DNA from: Thermoplasmata archaeon
GTDB lineage: Archaea > Thermoplasmatota > Thermoplasmata > Lutacidiplasmatales > UBA184
Length of the DNA: 47,242 bases
Assembly: GCA_021828085.1 (NCBI GenBank)
Contig: JAKATE010000001.1
Span: 1-47,242 of the forward strand
Reading direction: 5' to 3'
Shown here: positions 25,340 through 33,251 of the stretch, one piece after another
Position numbering within the stretch: the first letter of the stretch is position 1
Layout: every line of letters begins with the position of its first letter
Position numbers and translations under genes: made by a program
Notes under the pieces: generated by a model
The model's input: the letters and a program-made list of their open reading frames with translations, nothing else
Database searches by the model: none
Told to the model about the DNA's origin: nothing

Positions 25340-26330
25340 GGTAGAAACCCCAGGCGTGGATGACCGCCCGCTCGGCGCTGGCCCAGGCCTCGGGGATCTG
25401 CTTCCAGCCGTCCCGCTGGTCCCCCGCCACGTAGAGCCCGGGAAGGATCGAACCGTCCGACGCGGAGCGTACCCGCCCGTCCTCGTCGGAGTCCACGTAG
25501 CCGTCGGGGGTGATGCGCGCGCCCAGCTGACGGGCGATCTCGGCGTGCGTGGAGTACCAGGGGAGCGCGCTGAAGCCCTTGTCGAAGATCTCGTGGTGAC
25601 CGTCCTCGAATAGGACGCCCAGGCGCTTGTCCTTGATTCCGTCGAAGCCGACGATGGCCGACTCCCGGACCGGGATGTGGTGGCGCTCGAGCTCGAGGAG
25701 GAGCTCCTCGCGCTCGGCGGTGGGGCTCTCGGCGAGGAGGGGGTGGCCGTGGGTCAGCAGGGTCACCGAGCTCGGGCCCCAGTGCCCGAGGTCCACGGCG
25801 GTGCGTACCGCGAGCGGCTCCCAGCCGATGACCGCGATGGAGCGCCCGGGCAGGGTGTGGCCATCGCAGATCATGCAGAAGTCGACGATCCCGAAGTTCG
25901 CCCACGGGAAGATGGCGTCAATTTTGCCCCCCACCTCGGGAATGCGGTCCACGACCCCGAGGGCGAGCAGGAGCACGCGGCTCCTCACCGAATAGCGGGC
26001 CTTCAGCCGCTCGAAACGGGTGACGAAATGCGCCCCCTCCCGGTGGACGGACTCCAGGTTCACGGGCGTGAGATAGTCGGTGAACCGGGCCATCCGGCGG
26101 ACCTGGGCGATCTGCAGGTCGAGCAGCTTGTGCCCGGAGATCCCATCGGGGAAGCCGGGGATGTTGTCCATGGCGGGGGCGTAGTACGACCGGCTGTACT
26201 TCGGCCCGCGGTCCAGCAGGAGCGCGGTATGGTTGAGCAGCCCCGCCTTGAGCCCTGCCTGCAGCCCGGCGTGGCCCGCGCCGAGGATGACGAAATCGTA
26301 CTCGGCCTTGGGGCGGAGGAAGCCGGCCAT
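25287..26330 (-). CDS. Thioredoxin reductase-like flavoprotein lacking a standard NADPH motif
   Basis: 347 residues. The FAD-binding loop is G17-A-G-H-A-G22, the redox-active pair C152-M-I-C155-D is the TrxR disulfide, and GLYVAGDQRD is the C-terminal FAD motif. In the second Rossmann domain the expected GxGxxA is replaced by VIGWEPLAVRTA, and the arginine-rich HRRxxxR phosphate clamp is missing. This recalls Thermoplasma acidophilum TrxR, which does not use NADPH. It probably reduces a thioredoxin-like partner using another donor. The start is ATG 26330, placed 27 bases after a TATA-like element. Confidence 0.88.
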   Translation of the reverse strand: MAGFLRPKAEYDFVILGAGHAGLQAGLKAGLLNHTALLLDRGPKYSRSYYAPAMDNIPGFPDGISGHKLLDLQIAQVRRMARFTDYLTPVNLESVHREGAHFVTRFERLKARYSVRSRVLLLALGVVDRIPEVGGKIDAIFPWANFGIVDFCMICDGHTLPGRSIAVIGWEPLAVRTAVDLGHWGPSSVTLLTHGHPLLAESPTAEREELLLELERHHIPVRESAIVGFDGIKDKRLGVLFEDGHHEIFDKGFSALPWYSTHAEIARQLGARITPDGYVDSDEDGRVRSASDGSILPGLYVAGDQRDGWKQIPEAWASAERAVIHAWGFYLSEGGSPPDGPGPSPPP

Positions 26331-26352
26331 GGGACCGCGCCGAGGGCCGGAG

Positions 26353-26361
26353 CGTACTTGA
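26353..26361 (-). promoter_or_regulatory. TATA-like element for the TrxR-like gene
   Basis: Minus strand TCAAGTACG, centred about 27 bases from ATG 26330. Confidence 0.4.
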
Positions 26362-26410
26362 GCGTCCTCGTTGCGGCGCTCCCGTCCCCCGCGAGGTCTC
26401 CGTGGGCAAG

Positions 26411-26418
26411 CCTTAAGC
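26411..26418 (+). promoter_or_regulatory. TATA-like element for carAB
   Basis: CCTTAAGC. A transcript from here would begin near 26440, leaving 13 bases to an in-frame CTG (26453) or about 67 bases to the TTG at 26507. Confidence 0.5.
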
Positions 26419-26506
26419 GCAGGCCGAAAGTGCCGAGACCCCGGGTTAGCCACTGACGCCGGGCGGGGCTCGCCGGCACACGCCCACGTACGACCGCCCC
26501 GGATGC

Positions 26507-27616
26507 TTGCTTCTCGAGGACGGCACCTATTTCGAGGGGGGCGGGGCCGGGGCCTCCGGCCGCGTGGTCGGGGAGGTGGTCTTCACCACCGGGATGGTCG
26601 GCTACCCCCAGGCCCTCACCGACCCGTCCTTCCGCGGGCAGATCCTCACCTTCACCTATCCGCTCCTGGGCAACTACGGGGTTCCCGACCCCGCGGGGCG
26701 GGACCGCTGGGGGCTCCCCTATCCCTTCGAGTCCGGCTCCCTCCAGGTTCGGGCGGCCATCCTGGAGAGCCTGACCCCGCCCCATCACTTCGCCTCGCGG
26801 CTCTCCCTCCCCGAGTGGGCCGAGCGCGCCCATGTCCCCCTGCTCCATTCCGTGGACACCCGCGAGCTCACCTCCCATCTGAGGACCCGCGGCGTGCTCC
26901 GGGGCGTCGTGGCCGTGGGGGACCCGCTCCCGCCCCGCCGGGAGCTCCTGCGCGAGCTCGAGCGGGCCCCGCGCTACGAGGAGGAGGACCTGGTCCGGCA
27001 GGTGAGCCCGAAGGCCCCCGAGCGGACACGCTCGGGCCGCCCAGACGCGCCCCTCGTCGCCGTCACCGACTGCGGCTGCAAGGCCAGCATCCTCCGCTCG
27101 CTGCTCTCGCGCGGGCTCGACGTGGTCCGCCTCCCCTCCTCCGAGGGGATCCCGGAACGCTTCGAGGGCCAGCGGGTCGTCGGGGCGCTCGTGGGCAACG
27201 GCCCCGGGGACCCGGCCACGCTCACCCCCGTGGTCGAAGGGGTGCGCGACTGGCTCAAGCGCGGAAAGCCCACGCTCGGGATCTGCCTCGGCCAGCAGCT
27301 GATCGCCGAGGCGAAGGGAGCGCGGACCTTCAAGCTCAAGTTCGGGCACCGGGGACAGAACAAGCCGGTGGTCTTCCCGGACGGCCGGGCCTACATCCTC
27401 TCCGAGAACCACGGTTACGCGGTGCTCCCGCGCTCGCTGCGCGGGACCGGGCTGCGGCCCTGGGCGTACAACCCGGACGACGGGACCCTCGAGGGGATGC
27501 GGGACGCCTCGGGCCGGCTGATCAGCCTCCAGGGCCATCCGGAGGGCGCCCCGGGTCCGGGCGAGGCGGGGTTCGTCTTCGACCTCTTTGCGGCGAAGCT
27601 GAAGAGGAGGCATTGA
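26507..27616 (+). CDS. carA: Carbamoyl-phosphate synthase small (glutaminase) subunit
   Basis: Hydrolyses glutamine to feed ammonia to CarB, for pyrimidine and arginine synthesis. The N-terminal CPSase domain has TTGMVGYPQALTDPS, FTYPLLGNYG and VDTRELTSHLR. The class I glutaminase has the nucleophile Cys in LGICLGQQL, and the catalytic His-Glu in LQGHPEGAPGPGE. The annotated TTG 26507 starts two residues into the family's first strand (LLLEDGTYFEG), so translation probably begins upstream. The frame is open back to a stop at 26447, but contains no ATG, GTG or TTG, only CTG 26453. It overlaps carB by four bases. Confidence 0.95.
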   Translation: MLLEDGTYFEGGGAGASGRVVGEVVFTTGMVGYPQALTDPSFRGQILTFTYPLLGNYGVPDPAGRDRWGLPYPFESGSLQVRAAILESLTPPHHFASRLSLPEWAERAHVPLLHSVDTRELTSHLRTRGVLRGVVAVGDPLPPRRELLRELERAPRYEEEDLVRQVSPKAPERTRSGRPDAPLVAVTDCGCKASILRSLLSRGLDVVRLPSSEGIPERFEGQRVVGALVGNGPGDPATLTPVVEGVRDWLKRGKPTLGICLGQQLIAEAKGARTFKLKFGHRGQNKPVVFPDGRAYILSENHGYAVLPRSLRGTGLRPWAYNPDDGTLEGMRDASGRLISLQGHPEGAPGPGEAGFVFDLFAAKLKRRH

Positions 27617-30600
27617 CGCGCGACCGTCGCCTCCGCCGCGTCGTCGTCCTCGGCAGCGGCGCGCTCAAGATCGGCGAGGCGGGGGAGTTCGACTACTCGG
27701 GCAGCCAGTGCCTCAAGGCCCTGGGAGAGGAGGACGTCTATGCGGTGGTGGTCAACCCCAACATCGCCACCCTGCAGACCGATCCCCCCCGGCGCGGCCG
27801 GGTCTACTTCCAGCCCGTGACCCCCGAGTTCGTCGAGCCCATCCTCGAGAGCGAGCGGGTGGACGCCATCCTGCTCTCCTTCGGGGGGCAGACCGCGCTC
27901 AACTGCGGGGTCACGCTTCACCGCAAGGGAGTCCTCCGGCGCCTCGGGGTCCGGGTCCTGGGGACGCCGGTCCGGGGCATCGAGGACACCGAGGACCGCG
28001 CGCGCTTCCTCTCCCTCATGGGGCAGGCGCGCGTGCCGGTGCTGAAGAGCCACCCGGTCTACAGCCTTGAGGAGGCACACCGGCAGGCGAAGGAGCTCGG
28101 CTATCCGGTGATCTCCCGCGTCGCCTACACCTTGGGCGGGAAAGGAGGAGGGGTGGCGCACGACCCGGAGGAGCTCTCCCGGGTCGCCGAGCGGGGGCTC
28201 CGGGCGAGCCCGGCGGGACAGATCCTGCTCGAGCGCTACGTCGGCTCGTTCAAGCAGATCGAATACGAGGTAGTGCGCGACCGCAAGGGCAACGGGCTCA
28301 CCGTCTGCAACATGGAGAACGTCCTGGGGATGCGCGTCCACACCGGGGACAACATCGTGGTGGCCCCGTCGCAGACCCTCACCGACGAGGAGTACCAGCG
28401 CCTGCGCGCCGCGGCCCTCCGGGCCGCCGACGCGGCGGGGATCGTGGGGGAGTGCAACATCCAGTTCGCCCTCGACCCCGCCTCCGAGGAGTACTACGCC
28501 ATCGAGATCAACGCCCGGCTCTCCCGCTCGAGCGCGCTCGCGAGCAAGGCGACCGGCTATCCGCTCGCCTACGTCGCCGCGAAGCTCGCCCTGGGCTACA
28601 CCCTCCCCGAGCTCAAGAACCGGGTGACCGGGGTGACCACTGCCTGCTTCGAGCCGGCGCTCGACTACGTGGTCGTCAAGCATCCCCGCTGGGACCTCGA
28701 GAAGTTCCCGCGGGCGCGCCGCGAGCTCGGCCCCACCATGAAGTCCGTGGGGGAGGTGATGGGCGTGGGGACCACCTTCCAGGAAGCGCTCCTCAAGGCG
28801 GTCCGGATGACCGAGCCCCGCCACGAGCTGCTCGCCCCCGCCGAGCCGCGGGAGCGCACAGAGATCCTCGAGGACCTCTCCCACCCCTCCCCCTCCATCC
28901 TCTTCCACGTCATGGAGGGGCTCGCGGCGGGCCTCTCGGTGGAGACCATCTCCTCGTCGAGCTGGATCGACCCGTGGTTCGTCGACCAGCTCGCCGGGGT
29001 GCAGGGGATCTCCCGCGAGCTCTCCTCGGCCGCGGGGACGGCCCCCTCCCCGGAGCTGCTCACGCGGGCCAAGCGCGCCGGGTTCTCCGACCGTGCCATC
29101 GCCCGGCTCCTGCGGAAGGACGAGGAGGAGGTCCGCGCGGCCCGAATCCGCGCCGGGATCGTCCCGCACACCCGGATGATCGACACCCTGGCCGGCGAGT
29201 GGCCGAGCCGGACGAACTACCTCTATCTCACCTACCACGCCGACCACGACGAGGTCGGCCCGAGCCCGGCCGGGAGCGCCCTGGTCCTGGGCGCCGGGCC
29301 GTACCGGATCGGGAGCTCGGTGGAATTCGACTGGTCGACGATGAACCTGGTGGACGGGCTCAAGGCCGAGGGGGTCCCCTCCGTGGCGGTGCTCAACTCG
29401 AACCCGGAGACCGTCTCCACGGACTACGACCGCTCCGACCGTCTCTACTTCGAGGAGATCACGCTGGAGCGCGTGCGCGACGTGGTCGACAAGGAGTCCT
29501 TCTCGGGGGTGGTCACCTCGGTGGGGGGGCAGCTCCCGCAGAACCTCACCCCCCTCCTCGCCGCCTGCGGGATCCCCATCCTCGGGACCTCCAGCGACTC
29601 CATCGACTCGGCGGAGGACCGCCAGCGCTTCAGCGCCCTCCTCGAGAAGCTCAGGATCCCCCAGCCCGCCTGGCGGGCCTTCACCACCCTGGAGGAGGCC
29701 GAGCGCTTCTCGGCCGAGGTGGGCTACCCGGTGCTCGTCCGCCCCTCCTACGTGCTGAGCGGGGCGGCCATGCGGGTCATCCCGGGGAGGGCCGATCTCG
29801 AGCGCTTCCTCAACGCCGCCGTCCGCCTCTCCCCGGAGCATCCGGTGGTCATCTCCAAGTTCCTCGAGGGGGCTTTCGAGCTCGACCTCGACGCGGTGAG
29901 CGACGGGGAGCGCGTCCTCGTGGCCGGCATCCTCGAGCACGTGGAGAGCGCGGGGGTCCACTCCGGCGACGCGATCCTGGTCCTTCCCCCCCGACGCACC
30001 TCCCCGGAGGTCCATCGCAAGATGGTCGAGCACTCCGAGGCCATGGCCCGGGCGCTGCGCATCCACGGCCCGTTCAACGTCCAGTTCCTCGCGGTGGGGG
30101 ACGAGGTCTACGTCATCGAGCTCAACCTGCGGGCCTCCCGGAGCCTCCCCTTCGTCGCCAAGGGGGCCGGGGTGCCGGTCCTCCGGGAGGCGGCCCGGGC
30201 GATCCTCGGGAAGGGGCTCAGCCGCTCGGGCGTCGCCCCGGTGCCGTTCGGCCGCTGGGGGGTGAAGGCTCCCCAGTTCTCCTTCCTCCAGGTGGAGGGC
30301 GCCGACCCCCTCCTGGGGGTGGAGATGCAGTCCACGGGAGAGGTGGCCTGTTTCGGACCGACCTTCCCCGACGCCCTGGTGAAGTCCCTGGTCGCCACGG
30401 GGGTGCGCTTCGTGCCGCGGGGCGGCGAGGCCTTCCTCTCCGTGGGGGGGCCGGTGCTCAAGGAGCGGCTCCTCCCCGCCGCGGCGCTCCTGCGCCGGCT
30501 CGGGTTCACTCTGAAGGCCACCGAGGACACCGCGGCCTTCCTCGAGTCGCGGGGGGTGCGGCCGGTCTCGGTGCTCTACAAGCTCATGGAGCCGGAGCGC

Positions 30601-30975
30601 GAGCCCAACCTGCGCACGGAGCTCGAGGGGGGCCGGCTGGACCTCATCCTGAACGTCCCGGCCTCCTTCACCCAGGAGAAGTTCGAGCGGATGCTCGAGG
30701 ACGAGTACTTCCTGCGCCGCCGCGCCGTGGAGCTCGCCATCCCGCTCTTCACCAGCGTCGACAGCTTCAGCGCCTACGTGGAGGGGCTGGCCTGGCTGCG
30801 GGAGCACCCGCTCACGGTGGAGCCGCTCTACGGCTCCGACCTCTCCCCGCCGAGCGTCTCCTGGAACTCCCCGAGGAGCGTCCATCTCAGCCGGGCATCC
30901 TCCCGGGCGGCCTCCCACCGGCGTCGCCAGCGGCCGCGGCCCGCCGGGTCCGGCTCCCGCCAGGGGAAGTCGTAG
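27613..30975 (+). CDS. carB: Carbamoyl-phosphate synthase large subunit
   Basis: 1120 residues, with two ATP-grasp halves: the first from VVVLGSGALKIGEAGEFDYS, the second from LVLGAGPYRIGSSVEFDWS. Both have intact metal-binding blocks (IEINARLSRSSALASKATG; IELNLRASRSLPF). The methylglyoxal-synthase-like allosteric domain closes the protein. TTG 27613 follows GAGGAGG and overlaps the carA stop as TTGA. About 45 residues beyond the usual end (from SDLSPPS) are Ser/Arg-rich and encoded opposite the end of truA, so they are probably not functionally conserved. Confidence 0.96.
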   Translation: MTRDRRLRRVVVLGSGALKIGEAGEFDYSGSQCLKALGEEDVYAVVVNPNIATLQTDPPRRGRVYFQPVTPEFVEPILESERVDAILLSFGGQTALNCGVTLHRKGVLRRLGVRVLGTPVRGIEDTEDRARFLSLMGQARVPVLKSHPVYSLEEAHRQAKELGYPVISRVAYTLGGKGGGVAHDPEELSRVAERGLRASPAGQILLERYVGSFKQIEYEVVRDRKGNGLTVCNMENVLGMRVHTGDNIVVAPSQTLTDEEYQRLRAAALRAADAAGIVGECNIQFALDPASEEYYAIEINARLSRSSALASKATGYPLAYVAAKLALGYTLPELKNRVTGVTTACFEPALDYVVVKHPRWDLEKFPRARRELGPTMKSVGEVMGVGTTFQEALLKAVRMTEPRHELLAPAEPRERTEILEDLSHPSPSILFHVMEGLAAGLSVETISSSSWIDPWFVDQLAGVQGISRELSSAAGTAPSPELLTRAKRAGFSDRAIARLLRKDEEEVRAARIRAGIVPHTRMIDTLAGEWPSRTNYLYLTYHADHDEVGPSPAGSALVLGAGPYRIGSSVEFDWSTMNLVDGLKAEGVPSVAVLNSNPETVSTDYDRSDRLYFEEITLERVRDVVDKESFSGVVTSVGGQLPQNLTPLLAACGIPILGTSSDSIDSAEDRQRFSALLEKLRIPQPAWRAFTTLEEAERFSAEVGYPVLVRPSYVLSGAAMRVIPGRADLERFLNAAVRLSPEHPVVISKFLEGAFELDLDAVSDGERVLVAGILEHVESAGVHSGDAILVLPPRRTSPEVHRKMVEHSEAMARALRIHGPFNVQFLAVGDEVYVIELNLRASRSLPFVAKGAGVPVLREAARAILGKGLSRSGVAPVPFGRWGVKAPQFSFLQVEGADPLLGVEMQSTGEVACFGPTFPDALVKSLVATGVRFVPRGGEAFLSVGGPVLKERLLPAAALLRRLGFTLKATEDTAAFLESRGVRPVSVLYKLMEPEREPNLRTELEGGRLDLILNVPASFTQEKFERMLEDEYFLRRRAVELAIPLFTSVDSFSAYVEGLAWLREHPLTVEPLYGSDLSPPSVSWNSPRSVHLSRASSRAASHRRRQRPRPAGSGSRQGKS

Positions 30976-31646
30976 CGGACCTCCGCAAGCACCAGCGCCT
31001 CCGGCTCGGCCAGGGGAAGGCTCAGCCGCCGGCGGCCCTCGAGCGACTCGGAGAGCGCCCGGAGCGAGAGCTTCCCCTCGGAGAGGGCCCGGAGCGCGCT
31101 GACCATCTTGCGCACCTGTCCCCAGAGGAAACCCGGGGCCTCCACCTCGAGCACGAGGTCGGGCCCCCGGGTCTGGAGCTCGAAACGGTCGACCCGGCGC
31201 CGCGTGGGCCGGGGGGGCTCGTCCCTCCTTCCGAAGGAGGAGAACTCGTGCTCCCCCCGGAAGAGCTCTGCGCCCTCCCGGTAGGTCTCCAGGGCGTCGG
31301 CCTTCCCGCGGTCGAAGTATCGATAGCGCCGGGACCGCGCGTGGCGGGGGTCGAACCCCGGGGGGGCCGGGGAGTAACCCCGGCAGAAGATCGCCGGATG
31401 GAGGGCGCTCAGGGCGCGGGCCGCCGAGGGGCCCGGGACCCTCGGGACGAAGGAGATCACGTTCCCGAGGGCGTGGACCCCTCGGTCGGTCCGGCTCGCC
31501 ACCTTTAGAGGGGTCGACGGATCGAGCAGCCCGCGCTGCTCGAGCCCCTCGACGAGGGTCCCTTCGACCGTGGGCCTCCCCGGCTGGCGGGCGAAGCCGT
31601 AGAAGCCCTCGCCCAGGTACCCGATCCTGAACGCGAAGGGCTCCAC
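30828..31646 (-). CDS. truA: tRNA pseudouridine synthase A
   Basis: Isomerises uridines 38-40 in the anticodon stem. SRTDRGVHALG contains the catalytic Asp (D54). The RIGYLGEGFYGFARQPG start, RSRRYRYF core and FLWGQVRKMVSAL motif match TruA/PUS3. 272 residues. It begins 19 bases after the thioredoxin-like/RAM gene, so the two form a minus-strand operon. Its last ~148 bases overlap the 3' end of carB. Confidence 0.95.
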   Translation of the reverse strand: MEPFAFRIGYLGEGFYGFARQPGRPTVEGTLVEGLEQRGLLDPSTPLKVASRTDRGVHALGNVISFVPRVPGPSAARALSALHPAIFCRGYSPAPPGFDPRHARSRRYRYFDRGKADALETYREGAELFRGEHEFSSFGRRDEPPRPTRRRVDRFELQTRGPDLVLEVEAPGFLWGQVRKMVSALRALSEGKLSLRALSESLEGRRRLSLPLAEPEALVLAEVRYDFPWREPDPAGRGRWRRRWEAAREDARLRWTLLGEFQETLGGERSEP

Positions 31647-31665
31647 GGCCCGGGAGGATCCCCGC

Positions 31666-32358
31666 TCAGAGCGGGAACTTCGTCACGGAATACTCCGGGA
31701 TCAGCGTCGAGGTGTCCTCCACGCCCGGGATCCGGGAAATCTTGTTGATGACGAAGTCAAGGACCGCCCGCTTGCTCGTCCCCGGGACGTTCGCGAAGTC
31801 GAGGACAAGGAAGAGGTCCCAGTCCCCGGCGACCAGGTGCGTCTCCTTCACCTCATCGAAGGCGATGAGCTGGACACGGACCTGCTCGGTCTCCACGGCC
31901 TTGACCTTGAGGTAGGTGAAGGCCCGGAGGTGCCCGAGCTCGGCCGGCAGGACGTTCAGGAGGTTCTGCCAGGTGAAGTTCTCCGCCCCCTCCAGCCGCC
32001 GGCGGGTGTGTTCGACGTCCAGGACGGGGAAGTGCTCCACGCCGCGGAGCGTCCCGTCCATGAGCTGGCGCAGGAGGTTGGTGCGCGCCACATCGACGAT
32101 CTTCACCGCGTAGCCCCGGTGCGGGGCGATCTCCTGGACCAGGGCCACCGCGTGGGCCTGGTCGTCGCTCAGCATGAAGCCGGTCTCAGTGCCGGCAAGG
32201 TCCGGGTTCGCCCCCGCGCTGGGGGCGCCGCCGGAGGGGGCGACGACGGAGCCGCCGGAGGTCGCCTCGGCGCTGACCGGGGAGGCCCGGTAGAAGCTGG
32301 TGACGGTCTTCTTGCTGCGGACGTAGAGCGTGACCTCCCGGTGGGGATGGGGCTGCAT
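31666..32358 (-). CDS. Thioredoxin-fold-like domain fused to an Lrp-type RAM ligand-binding domain
   Basis: 230 residues, no helix-turn-helix. Residues ~146-230 are an AsnC/Lrp effector (RAM) domain: LVAGDWDLFLVLDFANV, then VLDFVINKISRIPGVEDTSTL, the typical G-D-D and GV.(D/E)T pattern. Residues ~6-125 look like a cysteine-less thioredoxin/glutaredoxin fold: strand VTLYVRS, helix AHAVALVQEIA, strand YAVKIVDV, then HFPVLDVEHTRRRLEG in place of the cis-Pro region. An A/G/S/P-rich insert lies at 25-60. A stand-alone RAM protein may bind an amino acid and modulate a partner. This domain pairing is not one I know. It is first in an operon with truA. Confidence 0.65.
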   Translation of the reverse strand: MQPHPHREVTLYVRSKKTVTSFYRASPVSAEATSGGSVVAPSGGAPSAGANPDLAGTETGFMLSDDQAHAVALVQEIAPHRGYAVKIVDVARTNLLRQLMDGTLRGVEHFPVLDVEHTRRRLEGAENFTWQNLLNVLPAELGHLRAFTYLKVKAVETEQVRVQLIAFDEVKETHLVAGDWDLFLVLDFANVPGTSKRAVLDFVINKISRIPGVEDTSTLIPEYSVTKFPL

Positions 32359-32381
32359 GCCAGGGGGAGCGCCGCCCCCCC

Positions 32382-32394
32382 TACATTATTATTC
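32382..32394 (-). promoter_or_regulatory. TATA box of the RAM-fusion/truA operon
   Basis: Minus strand GAATAATAATGTA, centred about 30 bases from ATG 32358, in a very GC-rich surrounding. Confidence 0.6.
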
Positions 32395-32456
32395 ACCCCG
32401 GGTGGCGAGGCCGGCCCCCGGCCAGGCCGGGGTCGTTCGAACCCCCCCCGGAGGGG

Positions 32457-32478
32457 CCCTCCCGGAAGACCGGGAGGG
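32457..32478 (-). terminator. Strong hairpin downstream of ssb
   Basis: Perfect nine-base arms CCCTCCCGG and CCGGGAGGG with an AAGA loop, 36 bases past the ssb stop on the minus strand. It could be a terminator or 3' protective stem. It is followed by a G-run, not U residues. Confidence 0.45.
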
Positions 32479-32513
32479 AAAGGGTTGGGCTTCCCGACGA
32501 ACGGGTCCGGCCT

Positions 32514-32999
32514 TCAGAAGCGCCGAGGAGAGTCGCGGTCGCGACCGCCCCCGCCGCCGTAGCCGCCGCCCCCGCCACCGCGTCCGTAGCCCCCGCCGCC
32601 GCCTCCGCCGCCCCCGCCACCGAAGTAGCGGCGCTCGGACTGGAACTCCTGGCTGCTCATGTCGAGGGAGGTGTTCACGCTGTCGATGGAGTCGGTGCTC
32701 TTGTTCATGCTGCCGTAGCGTCCCACGTTCAGGCGGATGTGCCCGCGGACGAGGGAGACGTAGCCGTTGTCGATGAGCACGATGTCGTCCTTGGCGATGG
32801 CTCCGATCTGCTCGTTCCACAGGGAGAGGGTGACCACGGCGGTGTCATCCCCGACGACGGCTTCCGCCACCCTTCGGGGGTCCCCGAACTTCCCCATCAC
32901 TTCCTTGGGCTCCCCCACGTTGACGACTTTCGCGAGGACATTCACTTGCTTCGAGCTCGGCGTCAGGTCCTTTACCTTGGTCAATGGCTTGTCGGTCAT
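32514..32999 (-). CDS. ssb: Single-stranded DNA-binding protein, one OB fold plus Gly-rich tail
   Basis: 161 residues. The N-terminal ~110 form an RPA-like OB fold very similar in layout to Sulfolobus SSB: VNVLAKVVNVGE, the strand pair with VAEAVVGDDTAVVTLSLWN, DIVLIDNGYVSLVRG and RLNVGRYG. Residues ~122-155 are nearly all Gly with Tyr and Arg, ending in RDRDSPRRF; such tails mediate protein contacts and flexible nucleic-acid binding. ATG 32999 begins the conserved domain (MTDKPLTKVKDL). Longer in-frame starts exist (ATG 33056, GTG 33158), but GTG 33158 lies upstream of the predicted transcript start. Confidence 0.9.
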   Translation of the reverse strand: MTDKPLTKVKDLTPSSKQVNVLAKVVNVGEPKEVMGKFGDPRRVAEAVVGDDTAVVTLSLWNEQIGAIAKDDIVLIDNGYVSLVRGHIRLNVGRYGSMNKSTDSIDSVNTSLDMSSQEFQSERRYFGGGGGGGGGGGYGRGGGGGGYGGGGGRDRDSPRRF

Positions 33000-33174
33000 G
33001 GCGTTCTTTCCTTCTTTCGGTTGGTTCGATCCGGCGGGTCCCGCCGCGCTCCCCATGGACGACCCGACACCCAGATTGGTGCGTTTGCGTAGAACAAACA
33101 GACCGCACGGAGGCAGGGGCCGAACGAGGGGCGCTTCGAGATCTTTCGGATCGGACACGTCACAACGGGGGGTG
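33000..33174 (-). other. Leader region of ssb (about 150 bases)
   Basis: The ssb promoter predicts transcription from about 33153, so the mRNA would carry ~150 untranslated bases, unusual in a window where most transcripts look leaderless. It holds a purine-rich stretch just before the start (CCGAAAGAAGGAAAGAACGC) and an in-frame ATG at 33056. No known riboswitch is recognised. Confidence 0.4.
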
Positions 33175-33182
33175 TATAAAAG
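33175..33182 (-). promoter_or_regulatory. Strong TATA box of ssb
   Basis: Minus strand CTTTTATA, one of the best consensus TATA sequences in the window, consistent with high expression. Confidence 0.6.
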
Positions 33183-33251
33183 CAGGCCCCTGCCCCGTCG
33201 TGGCAGCGCGCGCGAGCCCTCCCCGGGAAGGTCCCTAGGGACCCGGCCCCC

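Noticed and set aside
27415..30918. Minus-strand open frame of 1167 codons opposite carA/carB
   Set aside because: Glu/Gly/Asp/Pro-rich antisense of carB; both CarA and CarB are unmistakable on the plus strand. Long antisense frames are expected at this GC content.
32430..32450. tRNA T-loop-like GTTCGAACC
   Set aside because: The flanking bases do not form the five-base T stem, and no D arm, anticodon arm or acceptor stem can be built around it on either strand.
32519..32640. GGC/GGN repeats near the end of ssb as a possible mobile or CRISPR-like repeat
   Set aside because: They are codons of the Gly-rich C-terminal tail of SSB, with no spacer structure.
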